Below, piece by piece: positions 21,228-32,059 of a stretch of DNA of 64,000 nucleotides. Made by a program: the position numbers and the translations under genes. Within the stretch, counting starts at the first letter, position 1. Each line of letters starts with the position of its first letter. The notes beneath the pieces were generated by a model that was given only the letters and a program-made list of their open reading frames with translations, was not told the origin of the DNA and made no database searches. The stretch is from Pseudopithomyces maydicus. Lineage: Eukaryota; Ascomycota; Dothideomycetes; Pleosporales; Didymosphaeriaceae. Location of the stretch: positions 930,001 through 994,000 of the forward strand of contig JANTUC010000009.1 of the NCBI GenBank assembly GCA_026873275.1, written 5' to 3'.

Positions 21228-23463
21228 ATGACGGGCAACGCAGATTGCTTCTACCAACCACATGCTGCAAAACTCGACGGCATTCGAATAGAACAGTCGT
21301 TCGCCTTTCGCAGAGCGTCCGCCGTCATGGCGCCGCCCGTGCATCACGCCTACGAGATGCCGCGGCTCACGAAAACCCCGTGGGAGTTGGAACGCTACAA
21401 GAGAAATTCAATTTGGAGGCGCACGCCAAACGAGGCTTTGTTCCCACGTCGCATTTTCGAGCAACTCCCTCGAAGCGTGTATGACTGTATTTTGACACAG
21501 TTGGAGTTGATCTACTTTTCACAAAACCAGCCTTGTCCGGCATGTTATCTAAGAGACCTTCGCAGTCTTTCGTTGACCAGCCGGGCATGGGATCGAGCAA
21601 CCACCCTTCAAATGTATGTCTTCTTTCTTTCCCGTTGTCGTATTTGCCTCTGGCATGTACTGGAGTGCTGTAATTTTACATAACCGACTGATTCTTGCAC
21701 AAAGGTATAGCAGAGTTCGAGTCCTCGGCGACGATTCAAGCTGCAGGCTGCCAAAGGTTCGAGTCGCGGGTACAAGCCGATTGAAATTACTCCGGAGAAC
21801 GCTTCGCGAGCGTAGGGCTGTTGCAAACATGGTACTCGAAGTACACATACCTGACTTCCAGGCACTTTACTTGAATGCGTCCATCGAGAGAGAAGAGATT
21901 GTCAACTTGGTAGCATCGCTGGTAATGGCGTGTCCGAACCTGGAACGGCTGGTTGGGTTCCACGTACCATTCACGCATTCATTTAATCGCCTGTCGCATG
22001 CATTGTCAACTAGAACTGGATTGAAAGAACAGGCATGGGTTTTGGCAAATGCTCATGTGGAGGAAGACGACAACGAGGCAGACTCTGTTCAAGCCTACTA
22101 TCACGCAGCTTGCGACCCCATGGAGAGATTTCTCGAACTCAACTCTAACCATGCCAGTCTCTCGACGCTTGCCATAAGTCAAGAATCTGCTCGACCCGCA
22201 ATCGACCTGACGTATAGAGCTGTTATTGGCACTATAAGAAAACTACCGGGGCTCTGTCACCTGTCCTTGTCCGGGCTCTCGGCTTCCTCCTTTCCGAATC
22301 TAGCTCTGAGCTCGCTCCCACTTAATTTGCAATCTCTGCGGCTTGAGAACCTCCCTGGCATTAGCGACAAGGGCCTTGAGCGCTTATCGTCATCTCCCAT
22401 CATACTTTCGCTCAAGAGCCTGGTTCTAGTTGACCTCGAAGTGTGCGACTTGGATGTCTTGGCTAACTTCTTGTCATCTCAGACGCCTCTTCTAGAAAGC
22501 TTCTCTCTATCTCAACACACAGCTCCCATCACGTGTACAGGTTCTCGCACCCCGACTTTCCGGTCGCAAACGTTGAAGAAGATGCATTGGGAATTGAGAT
22601 CACAAGCAAGCCCACCACTTTCCCTCGTACCTCCTCCCGGCGTGAAAAGTGAACACGCGTTCCCACCCCCGGACGATGAACCGGTTGCTTGTCTTGCGAC
22701 AAAAGTGCTTGCTACCAGTATCAAAGAGGGCAGATTGCCTGCTCTGCAACGGATCCGTGCTCCTCATGATCCCCAAGGTATCATCCAAGCACTTTGTAAA
22801 CCGCTCGGCAATGCGCTCCTACGGTCAGACATGTCATTTTTTACGGCAATACCACGATCTACAGCGTTGGGACAGAGATTCAGGTACGTCGGATTTCCAT
22901 GATACCGATGAGGTGGAACGGGTAATGCTGACTTTGATCAGTGCAAACCTCGAAGGGCATCCGCCACTGATTGCGAGCAGTTCGGACGCAGAATCCACAT
23001 ACTCGCTGAAGCAGTTCCTTAGCACCGTGCCGGTTGAGCGAACCGACTCTGTGATTGCTTCCCTTCATCTGAATCGTTCGGTAGCTACCACCAAGTGGCA
23101 CAGCTTACCGCTGGGTATACACCCACACTATCGCGACTTGCGGCGCAGGCGCGGATCGTCGCAGCGCGTCGAAAGCCTTATATGGCTGTGAGAATTGCGG
23201 ATCCCCTAGGAAACATTGTGTTGGAGAAGACAATTGGAGGATTCTTGGGCGATTTGAACAGCAAGGTTATTTATGATTTGAAGCCTGATCGAACTCGGGA
23301 GGTCATGGATGAAGGCGACGAGGATGCACACGAATGGCTGACGGGAATCGACGATATCATGGGGGAGTGGGAAGATGGGCGAAGTCATGGCGGGTGTCGG
23401 CATGGCGCTGAGGGGAAGGCAGGAAGAGTTGCAGTGGAGGTGGAGGATCTGTTCTTTCGATGA
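21228..23463 (+). CDS. Leucine-rich, F-box-like protein (gene model uncertain near 3' end)
   Basis: Exon 1 is 21228-21613; a 91-nt intron (21614-21704, donor GTATGT) leads to exon 2 at 21705-22883; a 58-nt intron (22884-22941, donor GTACGT, CTGAC branch site, acceptor TCAG) leads to exon 3 at 22942. The N-terminal part (LFPRRIFEQLPRSVYDCIL...LRSLSLTSRAWDRAT) resembles an F-box. The middle has leucine-rich units such as LPGLCHLSLSGL and LNLQSLRLENLPGISDKGLERL. The C-terminal part (KPYMAVRIADPLGNIVLEKTIGGFLG, 23173-23250) is in another frame from exon 3. Either a third intron with a weak donor (23081-23148 or 23115-23164) or a one-base frameshift near 23113 is needed. Function is unknown; F-box/LRR proteins usually select substrates for SCF ubiquitin ligases. 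Confidence 0.68.
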
Positions 23464-24794
23464 GAGGAATCGAGCTACATGGTCTGTCTGTGTCTTGTTG
23501 TGGATAGGTCAGTGGAGGAGCTCGAGGCGGTACGGTTCAAGACTAGTACAATGAATGTCGTGTGACACAGTGTTGGGTGCCATGTTCGACCGCCCGGTGA
23601 TCCCGACGGTGCACAGGAGTATCAGCGGGCGGGTTGTGGGGCTGCCGTTGCAGGATTTCTCCGACTGCAAGTACCATGGAACGTTGGGACCTTGCAAGGT
23701 TTCAACGCAAGGCAGGTTCCATAAATCACCCGGGCAACTGCACCTGGGCACCTGGGCACCTGGCTGGTCAGCTGACCCGGGACGCAAGCCATCACGTGGA
23801 CGCTGCTAGCCTGCCCAGGCCCGGGCCCGGAGCTGGACTGTTAGCTGATGGCAGTTGGCGGATGGCAGTTGCCTCGTGAATCTCCAGCATCCATGGATCC
23901 CCCAAAACATGGCATCCAGGCATTTCGTAGCTCTCCACCAGCAGCACATGTTATCCAGGTGCCCTCCGACTATTTCCATCTAGTCAGAGCTGCCTACTCT
24001 GCTGCTACTTTTTCCAGAACCCTAAACCCATCTAGGTGCCCAGGTGCCCAGGTGTGCAAGACATCACATCACGTGCAGGCCGGAGACTTCCGAACAGGCT
24101 GCTGCACTGGAATCTGGAGGAGACATGGACTATGACACTCTGTGTGTGGTCGGTGGCAGAGCTCTCCTCAGTCCGCCAGCGGCGCTGCGGTGCTGCGGTG
24201 CTGCGGTGCTGTCGTCCTGTCGTCCTGCCGTGCTGTCGTCCTGTCGTCCTGTCGTCCTATCGTCCTGTCGTCCTGCCGTGCTCGTTCGTGGCGTGAGGTG
24301 GTGAGCGCAGTCGGTCGGCCCGCGTACGAGAGACCTGCCCCGCCGCCGGCGGGTTGGTCAAGTGGGACCAGGGAGCTTTGTTTTTCGCAACCCCACGTCA
24401 TTGCAAGCTGTCGGAGGGAAGTACCTTATCGTGCAGAGTCTTATTCGACTCGCGCTGCCTGCTGATATCGTGATCCCGCGACTGTCTCCTCACGCCCTCG
24501 CCATTGTCACCCCTCGTCCATCCACTACTGCTACTTAACTCGGAGCTGACCTTCAGCTTCACCCCTCCCAACAATCTGCGGAGACCCGTCTGAGCCTCCC
24601 CGCCAACACTCGACCTCGACCCCATTCGCTGCGACCCCCGGCTCTGTACGTGCTGCACTTTGCTGTCTTCCACGCTTGCTCACAGAGCCCCAGTCCACCA
24701 ACACGCCCTCCATTGATCGGTTCCCGACCCAGGAAGCTGCATCCCGCAGCCTTTGCTACTTTCACCACCACACCATCTTCTGCCCATACCCACA
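23464..24794. other. Intergenic region and leader upstream of phosphofructokinase
   Basis: About 1.3 kb containing two groups of CACCTGGG-type repeats (about 23738-23765 and, inverted, 24033-24056), the gtcgtcct minisatellite at 24185-24283, and a C/T-rich stretch from about 24500 that probably includes the pfk leader. No gene is recognised. Confidence 0.5.
24185..24283. repeat. Minisatellite of 8-nt units (gcggtgct then gtcgtcct)
   Basis: About 12 head-to-tail 8-nt units. The first three are ctgcggtg-type; the rest are gtcgtcct with a few single-base variants (gccgtgct, atcgtcct). It lies about 510 nt upstream of the phosphofructokinase start. Confidence 0.8.
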
Positions 24795-27222
24795 ATGGCA
24801 CCCGCAGGCGTCCCCAAGCCCCTCGAGGGCAAGAAGAGGAGAATTGGCGTCATGACTTCCGGGGGTGACGCCCCGGGCATGAACGGAAGCGTGCGCGCCG
24901 TCGTCCGCATGGCCCTGCACAGCAATTGCGAGGCCTACGCCATCTACGAGGGCTACGACGGCCTTGTCAAGGGAGGGGACATGATCAAGGAGATGAAGTG
25001 GGAGGATGTGCGAGGTTTCCTCTCCGAGGGCGGCACCCTGATCGGAACCGTACGTCGTCGCGTTCCCACTGTCACGCCCTGGCCCCTACTGACCTATTGC
25101 TAGGCACGATGCATGGAGTTCATGCAACGGGACGGCCGGAGAACCGCTGCCAAAAACATGATCATCAAGGGCATCGACGCCCTCGTCATCTGCGGTGGTG
25201 ACGGCAGTCTTACCGGAGCAGATAGGTTCCGCGACGAGTGGCCCAGCCTGCTGGAAGAGTTGGTACAGAGGAAGGAGCTCACCGAAGACCAAGTCGCCCC
25301 CTTCAAGCACCTCAACATTGTCGGTCTCGTCGGCTCCATCGACAATGACCTTAGCATGACGGATGCCACCATTGGCTGCTACAGCTCCCTCGCCAGGATC
25401 TGCGAAGCAATTGATTCTGTCGACACGACAGCCACAAGCCACCAGCGTGCCTTCGTCGTCGAGACCATGGGGAGGCATTGCGGCTGGCTCACGCTTATGG
25501 CTGGTGTGGCCACCGGCAGTGACTTCATCTTCATCCCGGAGCAGCCTGCGAAAGAGGGTTGGGAAGGGAGCATGCTCAACATCATCAGAAAGCATCGTGC
25601 CATGGGCAAGCGGAAGACCATTGTCATCGTTGCCGAAGGCGCCATCGACGAACACCTCAACAAGATTACCCCACACCAGATCAAGGAGATTCTTTCCGAA
25701 GCTGGCTTGGATACTCGCGTCACTACATTAGGGCACGTTCAGCGAGGAGGACAGCCTGCTGCATACGATCGCATGCTTTCCACCCTGCAGGGTGTTGAGG
25801 CTGTCAAAGCCGTCCTGGAAGCCACCCCTGAAACACCTTCACCCGTGATTTGCATGATTGAGAACAAAATCGTACGCCGTCCGCTACTAGAAGCAGTTGC
25901 GCAGACAAAGAAGGTCGCCGAGGCGATTGAAAGGAAGGACTTCAAGACGGCCATGGACCTACGCGATGCCGAGTTTTCCGAATACTTCAAGTCGTACCAG
26001 ATCACCACAGCCTCAGAGCAGCCAAATCTGAAGCTACCGCAAGAAAAACGTATGCGTGTTGGTATCATTCACGTCGGTGCTCCTGCAGGTGGCATGAACG
26101 CTGCGACGCGTGCTGCAGTTGCCTACTGTCTGGCACGCGGCCATACACCTGTTGCTCTTCACAATGGCTTCCCTGGACTCATTCGACATCACTCAGATAA
26201 ACCTCTCGGGGCAGTTCGCGACATTGACTGGCTGGATGCTGAAACCTGGGCAAACAAGGGCGGGTCAGAAATTGGCACAAACCGTGGTCTTCCAAGTGAG
26301 GACCTGGAGACGGTTGCATATGTCTTCAAGGAATACAAGATCGAGGCTCTGTTTGTCGTGGGCGGTTTTGAGGCTTTCACCGCTGTCAGCGAGCTCCGCA
26401 AAGGTAGGGAGCACTACAAGTCCTTCAAGATTCCCATGGTTGTTCTACCTGCGACAATATCCAACAACGTCCCTGGAACAGAGTACTCCATCGGCTCAGA
26501 CACCTGCCTCAATGCGCTCATCCAATACTGCGATGCTTGTCGCCAGTCCGCCTCCGCCTCGCGTCGTCGTGTTTTCGTTGTCGAAACACAAGGCGGAGAG
26601 TCTGGATACATAGCCACCATTGCAGGTCTTTCCATCGGTGCGTTTGCAGTTTATACTCCAGAAGACGGCATTTCGCTTAAGATGCTGGATCACGACATCG
26701 ATGCCCTGCGTGAGGCCTTCGTCAAGGATAAGGGTCAGAATCGTGCCGGTAAGGTTATCCTCGTCAATGAAAAGGCTTCAAAGACGTACTCTGTGCAAAT
26801 CATTGCCGACATGATCGCCGAGGCTGGGAAGGGCAAGTTCGAATCCCGGCATGGAGTACCCGGGCATTTCCAACAAGGAACGATACCGAGTCCGATGGAC
26901 CGCGTGAGGGCGGTGCGGTTCGCATTCCGAAGCATGGAACACATTGAGCAATTTGCAGGCATGGATCCAGATGATATTGACGACGATACCATGAGCACGG
27001 TTGTCATCGGTATCAAGGGGGCAAAGGTGTTGTTTTCACCCATGGAAGCGATTGAGAAGAAGGTACGTGGTGATTTCTACCCGCTTTGAGTTGCAGCATG
27101 TTGACAAGCTATAGGAGACTGACTGGCATCGACGACGACCAAAGAAGGAATTCTGGATGGACTTGAAGGAGTACGTCGACATCCTCAGTGGGCGCCCACC
27201 GAACAACAAGGCCAAGAAATAG
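24795..27222 (+). CDS. pfkA: ATP-dependent 6-phosphofructokinase, 3 exons
   Basis: Exons are 24795-25049, 25104-27062 and 27115-27222 (introns of 54 and 52 nt, donors GTACGT, branch sites CTGAC/TTGAC); 773 residues. The N-terminal catalytic half has MTSGGDAPGMNGSVRA (20-35, ATP phosphate binding), CGGDGSLTGA (115-124), the catalytic GSIDNDL (about 162-168), MGRHCGW, and GHVQRGG. The C-terminal half is a degenerate duplicate (HVGAPAGGMNAATRA, TISNNVPGTEYSIG, ETQGGESGY), as in eukaryotic PFKs, where it binds the regulator fructose 2,6-bisphosphate. It phosphorylates fructose 6-phosphate, the committed step of cytosolic glycolysis. Length is normal for fungal PFK. The last exon encodes only 35 residues. 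A C/T-rich leader precedes the start, as often in strongly expressed fungal genes. Confidence 0.97.
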
Positions 27223-27811
27223 GACACTTCGGCCGAGACGACAAGCTACAGTGTCTCTACACCAGTGGTGAAGACGTATATATAGGTTCTAGTGTGTTCT
27301 GTTAAACTAGAATGGGTAGTACAGTGGCGGATTATGGCAGTATTATGATTTCATGGACATGCACTTCTACGTGTACAAACATGTGTGACGACAATCTTCA
27401 TGTAGAACGATTTGAATGAAAGCATGCAACCTATGTATGTACAAGTGCCCCGCCAAAGTCCTGCCGTGTTGTGTGCTGCCTCCAGTTACATGGTGAAAGG
27501 GCAGATTGCGCACTGTCAGAACCCGGTAATCTTTGGGCTGACTACGCATTGTGAAAAATCTTTGCTCAAAGTAGACAGCATATGTATTCCAGATCCAACC
27601 TATATAGACAAGAAGAAGTGCAAGACGAGGTATCATTCGCAGGTAGACAAACAAGCCGCTTAGCCAATTCCCATCCAATTCACTCCGCCCAGGCATGTCA
27701 GATTTGAACAGCGATCCCAGAACCCCGAAACGCCTCACCCCATCCCTCATGATCATTACCCAATTCAACGTTATTGATCGTCATTACTCTTGAGTATGTG
27801 CTGTGCGCGAT
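27223..27811. other. Convergent intergenic region between pfkA and NDC80
   Basis: About 590 nt with the two 3' UTRs. A frame at 27367-27768 on the minus strand lacks any signature. No gene is called. Confidence 0.45.
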
Positions 27812-30182
27812 TTACGCCTCGTCCACGTCCTCGACATCCCCAAGCTGATCTTCTTCCTCACAGCTTCGCTCGACCTCGTCAGCGATAAATTGTTCGTACT
27901 CCTCGAGCGACTTTTGGATGTGCAGTTTAAAGCGCACAATATCGTCGAGCATGCGCTCGATCTCAGTGTGCAGCTCTTCTCGCAGCGTGTTGGCGCGAAG
28001 TTGGAGTTGTTCATATCTTTCACGCTCGTTAGCTACGGCCTTTTCAATCCCCACGTTGGAACTCACTCGATATTCACAGCCATTTCGCGCTGTACCATAA
28101 GCTGAACCGACTCCCCGAGTCCGCTGCGCATGCGACCCAGTTCCTTCTCCATCTTCTCGATCTGCGCATCCGAAGAAGTCTTTTGGGTTGAAGTGATTTC
28201 TCGTAGCTTCTCAAGTTCTTCTTCTGCCTGTGCAACCCGATGGCCTAGTGCTTCAACTTCGGCTTGCTTATCGTCGATGGCCTCTTTGACCTTATCGAGC
28301 ATGTCATGATTGCTCATATCTGCCTCGAGCGCTGCATTGCGGCGTTCTGCGATTTCCTTGCGGAGAGCAAGAATGTTAGATTTGACAGTGCCACGAAGGT
28401 CGAGGTTGAGCAGGTGATGTGGTGAGTAGCCGGTGCCAGAATCTGCGAGCAGCCGATCTGATGCCTCTCTGGCAGACGAGCCCATCTGACTACCTGAGAA
28501 GTTGGGCCCGTCGTTGATGGTGAGAACGAGTTCGTACTCTACTCCTTTAGCGTTAACGGCTGTGGATGGAATAACGCCGATTTGGTAACCGAGGTTGTTG
28601 AAGCGTTCAATCGTGTGCTCGAGCTCGTCTACTTTACGAGAGGCGGCAAGTTCTTTTTCTGCGACGCGTTTCTTGGATTCCTCAACACGCGTTGAGGCTG
28701 TTTGGAGAGAAGTGTCCAGGCGTTCCTTTTCAGAAGACATGCGATCTATATCGGCGATGGTCATCCCGCGGCCATCTATGATGGCTTGCAAGTCGTGGCG
28801 CTCCTTGTCCGTGGATTCCAGCTCAGCTTCTATCTTCTCCATCTCTTCCTGGAGAAGATTGCTCCGGTCGGCGTACTTCTGCATCCTCTGTCCTAGGTTG
28901 GCGTTGTAAGACTCGAATTTGGTGCGGTCTTCCTCTAAAGTCTTGATCTGGGCGGTGAGCTCCTGAATACGGGGGCCCGCTTCGGATAATTTATCGATCT
29001 GGTCTTGAAGCGCCTTGTGCTCAGCTTCTAAGAGCTTGACCTCCTCGACATGTTGTGCGTTGGCCTCGTCAAAGCGTCGTGCCATGGCATGAATGTGAGG
29101 CTCAATTGACTTGCGCAGTGCTTCATCCTCATCTTCTCCATCGTCAGGCTCCTCTGCGGTCAACCACGTCTGGTAGGCGTCGGAAAGGAAGTCGAAGATT
29201 ATCCTGTCTCCGGAAACGTCGTGGCCGGCGGCAAAACAGGCATCGTCGTAAGAGCCCTGCTCGTACGCGTTGATCATCTTTGACAACTGCATCATCCAAT
29301 GCAGCATCCCGAGGAAAGTCGGCCAGTTGTTACCACCGACAGAAGCAAGTTGAGACTTCAAGATGCCCTTTTCCCAAGGATAGCGCAGTTGTTTCAGCAG
29401 TATGGGGGCTTCCTGGTCCACCTTTCCCTGGAACTTGTACGAGGGGTCGATGCGGTGGTAGAGCCATTTGAACATGCAATCAAAGTCCTTTTGTGTGGGT
29501 GAAGTCATGCACTTTGGCGAGAGGGTGTGCTTGGCTTCCATTTCAAAGTTGTTTTGGGTCAGGTACTCCAGCAGCTCATCTGCAAATTGCCTTCGCGTGC
29601 TGGCATCCTTGAGGCGGCGCGGGTCGTTTGGCAGGGTAGCGGGCTGGGGTGCCATCTGGAAGAACGACTGCTTAATGCCATTCTGGCCGGACACGTGCGA
29701 GGCGCGCGACTTGAATACGCTGCTCCTCCGCTGCGACTCTTGCTGGAAGTTCGGGGCGGGGGCGGGGGTTGTGAAGATGGAGGCGCCCGGGGCGAAGCTC
29801 TTCCTGCCTCCTGTGTTGCCTGTGGCGAACATGTTGCTGGTGGAGTTGCGGTGGACGGACTGGAAGCCCTGCTCGGCGAGGTTGGTGCCGGAGGATGAGC
29901 GCTGAAAGATGGGCTGGCTCGGGCGGCCGGGCGCCAGCGACATCCTGGAGCCGGACTGGGACCGGGCGTGGTTTGCGGCAAAAGGCGCGCCGGCCTGCTG
30001 CATGGCATTATTGATGGAGCTCGAGCGCTTCATGGCGGACGAAGGCATGGGGATGGATGTGAGGTTCGTGTTCATGGGCGCCAGCGTCTGCGCGGGCACG
30101 GTTAGCGGGCTCTGGGCGGCAGAGGAGGTGCACACAGTCGTACCTGGCGGCGGACGGAGAAGAGACCCGGCTCGTTGGCCAT
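27812..30182 (-). CDS. NDC80: Kinetochore protein Ndc80 (Hec1), 3 exons
   Basis: Exon 1 is 30182-30144 (13 codons, MANEPGLFSVRRQ). It is followed by a 56-nt intron (30088-30143, donor GTACGA, branch GCTAAC, acceptor GCAG), exon 2 at 30087-28067, a 50-nt intron (28017-28066, donor GTGAGT, branch GCTAAC) and exon 3 at 28016-27812; 754 residues. A basic, Ser/Pro-rich tail precedes a calponin-homology domain at about 167-290 (DPRRLKDASTRRQFADELLEYL; PWEKGILKSQLASVG). The remainder is coiled coil to the end. Ndc80 is the microtubule-binding subunit of the Ndc80 complex with Nuf2, Spc24 and Spc25; the basic tail is the target of Aurora kinase in other species. The uninterrupted frame extends further upstream to 30279 but that part is low-complexity proline-rich; the short first exon fits the family better. 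Confidence 0.92.
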
Positions 30183-30824
30183 GGGGAAAGGGCGTCGCGG
30201 TGAGTGAGAGTGCAGAAGGCACGGGGGCTGCGGGATGCGGTGGAGGTTCGGCTGCAGGGCGGGCGTGGATGGGGTGCACTGGTGCAGGTGGGTGCCCGGG
30301 TGGTGATGAGGGTCTTGTTTGTTGTGGGCGCCGATTTGGTGGCTAGCGCCCCGGCAACGGCCAGGGCGCTGATTGGGTCGTCCACGTCATATGGCAAAAC
30401 ACAATCAATAATGCACAGCCAAGGGCCCAAGGCGAGAGTGATGGCGACAAAGGAGAAAATGTGTCAGATATAATGCGCTCGGAGCTGTCTCCGGCAGCGG
30501 AAGAAGATACATAGAAGGCGGCAGATGGCGTGTGGGGATGCAAACAGGGAACGGTACTTCGCAGTGCTGGAGCCCTCGGCCCTCCCCAGTCTGCTCTCTG
30601 CCCTCTCGTGTCCACCGAGGACGCTTCTGCCTCCGGGTTTCCCATCGCCCATCCTCCGACTGGGGGTATCGTGTGCAATGCAATCAAAAAGAAATATCCA
30701 CAGGCTGGTAGAAGTCGCGACCGTACCCACCCAGCACATGCATGCTGTAAACATGCACAAAAGTAATCAACAAGCGTCATTAAAACTCGGTCCGTCAGAA
30801 TCCATCGTAACATCCTCCCCCTCT
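30183..30824. other. Promoter region of NDC80 and 3' flank of the gene at 30825
   Basis: About 640 nt. The frames at 30343-30813 (minus) and 30525-31538 (plus) lack a domain signature and are regarded as shadows. Nothing else is recognised. Confidence 0.45.
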
Positions 30825-31451
30825 TCAGTTTATGCCCTTGAACATGTCGTCTGCCCCCAGGTCCGAGCTGACGCCGAACGACTTGAGCTCTGGCAGCGCC
30901 GGCGGCGGCGGGCCCTTTTTCTGCGCCGGCGGCGAGGCAGGCCTGGGCTTGGTGCCGTTCGCCTGCGCCGTGCCGCTCTCCTTGCCTTCGGGCAGCGAGC
31001 CGATGACGAAGGAGCTCTGCCTCTTGCTCTTGCCGAACCAGCCGCTGCTCTTCTTCCGTCTCAAGCTTGGCTGGCTGGCGATGGTGGCCGGCGAGCCCGG
31101 CCTGTCTGGATAGAGGCCGTCGTGCGACGAGAGCGGGCGCAGCCCCAGGAACTTGCGCACCGAGGACGGGCGTCTGCTCGACGGGCTAGAGGGAGAGACG
31201 GTGCTGGAGGCGTCGTTGGTGGCCGTCTGCACGAGGTTCGACGAGGACGAGTCCTTGTCCGGCGGCGTGGCTTCGTGGTGAGGGAAGAAGGCAGACTTTG
31301 GAGTTGGGTGCGACGAAAGCGGGCCCTTCCCAGGCGTGGGCGGGCGCGGCGTGTCGGGAGGTGTGTCTGCGGGCGCCGGGATGGACGTGCCCTCGGTGAG
31401 GGAGAAGTTGATGGGCGTCAGGGTGAGGGGCTGGTATTTGCCTACGGCCAT
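30825..31451 (-). CDS. Ser/Pro-rich, probably disordered fungal protein
   Basis: A single frame of 208 residues from the ATG at 31451 (MAVGKYQPLTLTPINF). The in-frame codon at 31463 is TTG, so it is not used. Residues 20-80 are Pro/Thr/Ser-rich; the centre has SSRRPSSVRKFLGLRP and the basic cluster RRKKSSGWFGKSKRQSS; the C-terminus ends DDMFKGIN. It has no signal peptide, cysteines or membrane segments. Several RRxS-type sites suggest a phosphoprotein (inference). I do not recognise a named family; similar short basic, Ser-rich proteins are common in Pezizomycotina. It lies in tandem upstream of NDC80, 640 nt away. Confidence 0.65.
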   Translation of the reverse strand: MAVGKYQPLTLTPINFSLTEGTSIPAPADTPPDTPRPPTPGKGPLSSHPTPKSAFFPHHEATPPDKDSSSSNLVQTATNDASSTVSPSSPSSRRPSSVRKFLGLRPLSSHDGLYPDRPGSPATIASQPSLRRKKSSGWFGKSKRQSSFVIGSLPEGKESGTAQANGTKPRPASPPAQKKGPPPPALPELKSFGVSSDLGADDMFKGIN

Positions 31452-32059
31452 GGCGACGGTCAATGGCGGGAGGGCGCAACGGAACGGGCGGTCTGGAGCT
31501 TGCAGCAGCTGGCAGGGCTAAATGGCTTCAGGAGTTGAGCCGTGCTGCGGAGTTGCGAGCGTCCGGACGCGCCAGATGGTCGAAGCGGCTGGGTGCACAA
31601 TGGCTCGCCGTGTGGAACTAGACTGCTGCCGCCGTGCAATCTGAGCGTGCGTGAGCCGTGGGCGAGAGAGGAAAAAAACAATGCCAGCAGCCCCGCGAAG
31701 CAACGACGGCCTGGCTGCGAGAGAGACCTTGATTCCTTTACACAACACGACACGGACGAGCTGCCGCCACGCCACGCCGCAGGCTTTGGACCCTGCGCGT
31801 GCCCCAAACCGGGCCAATAGGGGTCCTTCACCCTGCGCCCGAGTCAGCAGATGCCCAGCCTAGCACCGAACACCGTCTTCGTTCTCGTCGACCTGTGCCG
31901 TGGTGAATCACGTCCTGGCTCCAGTCCAGCCCTCCCTCCCAGCCCAGTCGAGCAGTCCAGCCACGCCGGCCCACACCACGCCGGAGCATCAATATAATAG
32001 ACTTTGCCGGCCCATGTCCACGCCTCTGCTGCACATGTTGCCGTCCAAAAGATGCACAC
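31452..32059. other. Intergenic region between the Ser/Pro-rich gene and the Bys1-like gene
   Basis: About 600 nt holding the promoter of the gene ending at 30825 and the 3' UTR of the gene at 32060. Overlapping frames on both strands show no family signature. Confidence 0.4.

Noticed and set aside
26839..26851. A tRNA T-loop-like string (gttcgaatcccgg)
   Set aside because: It lies inside the pfkA coding exon, and no acceptor stem or anticodon arm surrounds it. No tRNA or rRNA gene was recognised anywhere in the window.
30525..31538. A 337-codon plus-strand frame opposite the Ser/Pro-rich gene
   Set aside because: Arg/Gly/Ala-rich shadow of the minus-strand coding sequence without any motif.
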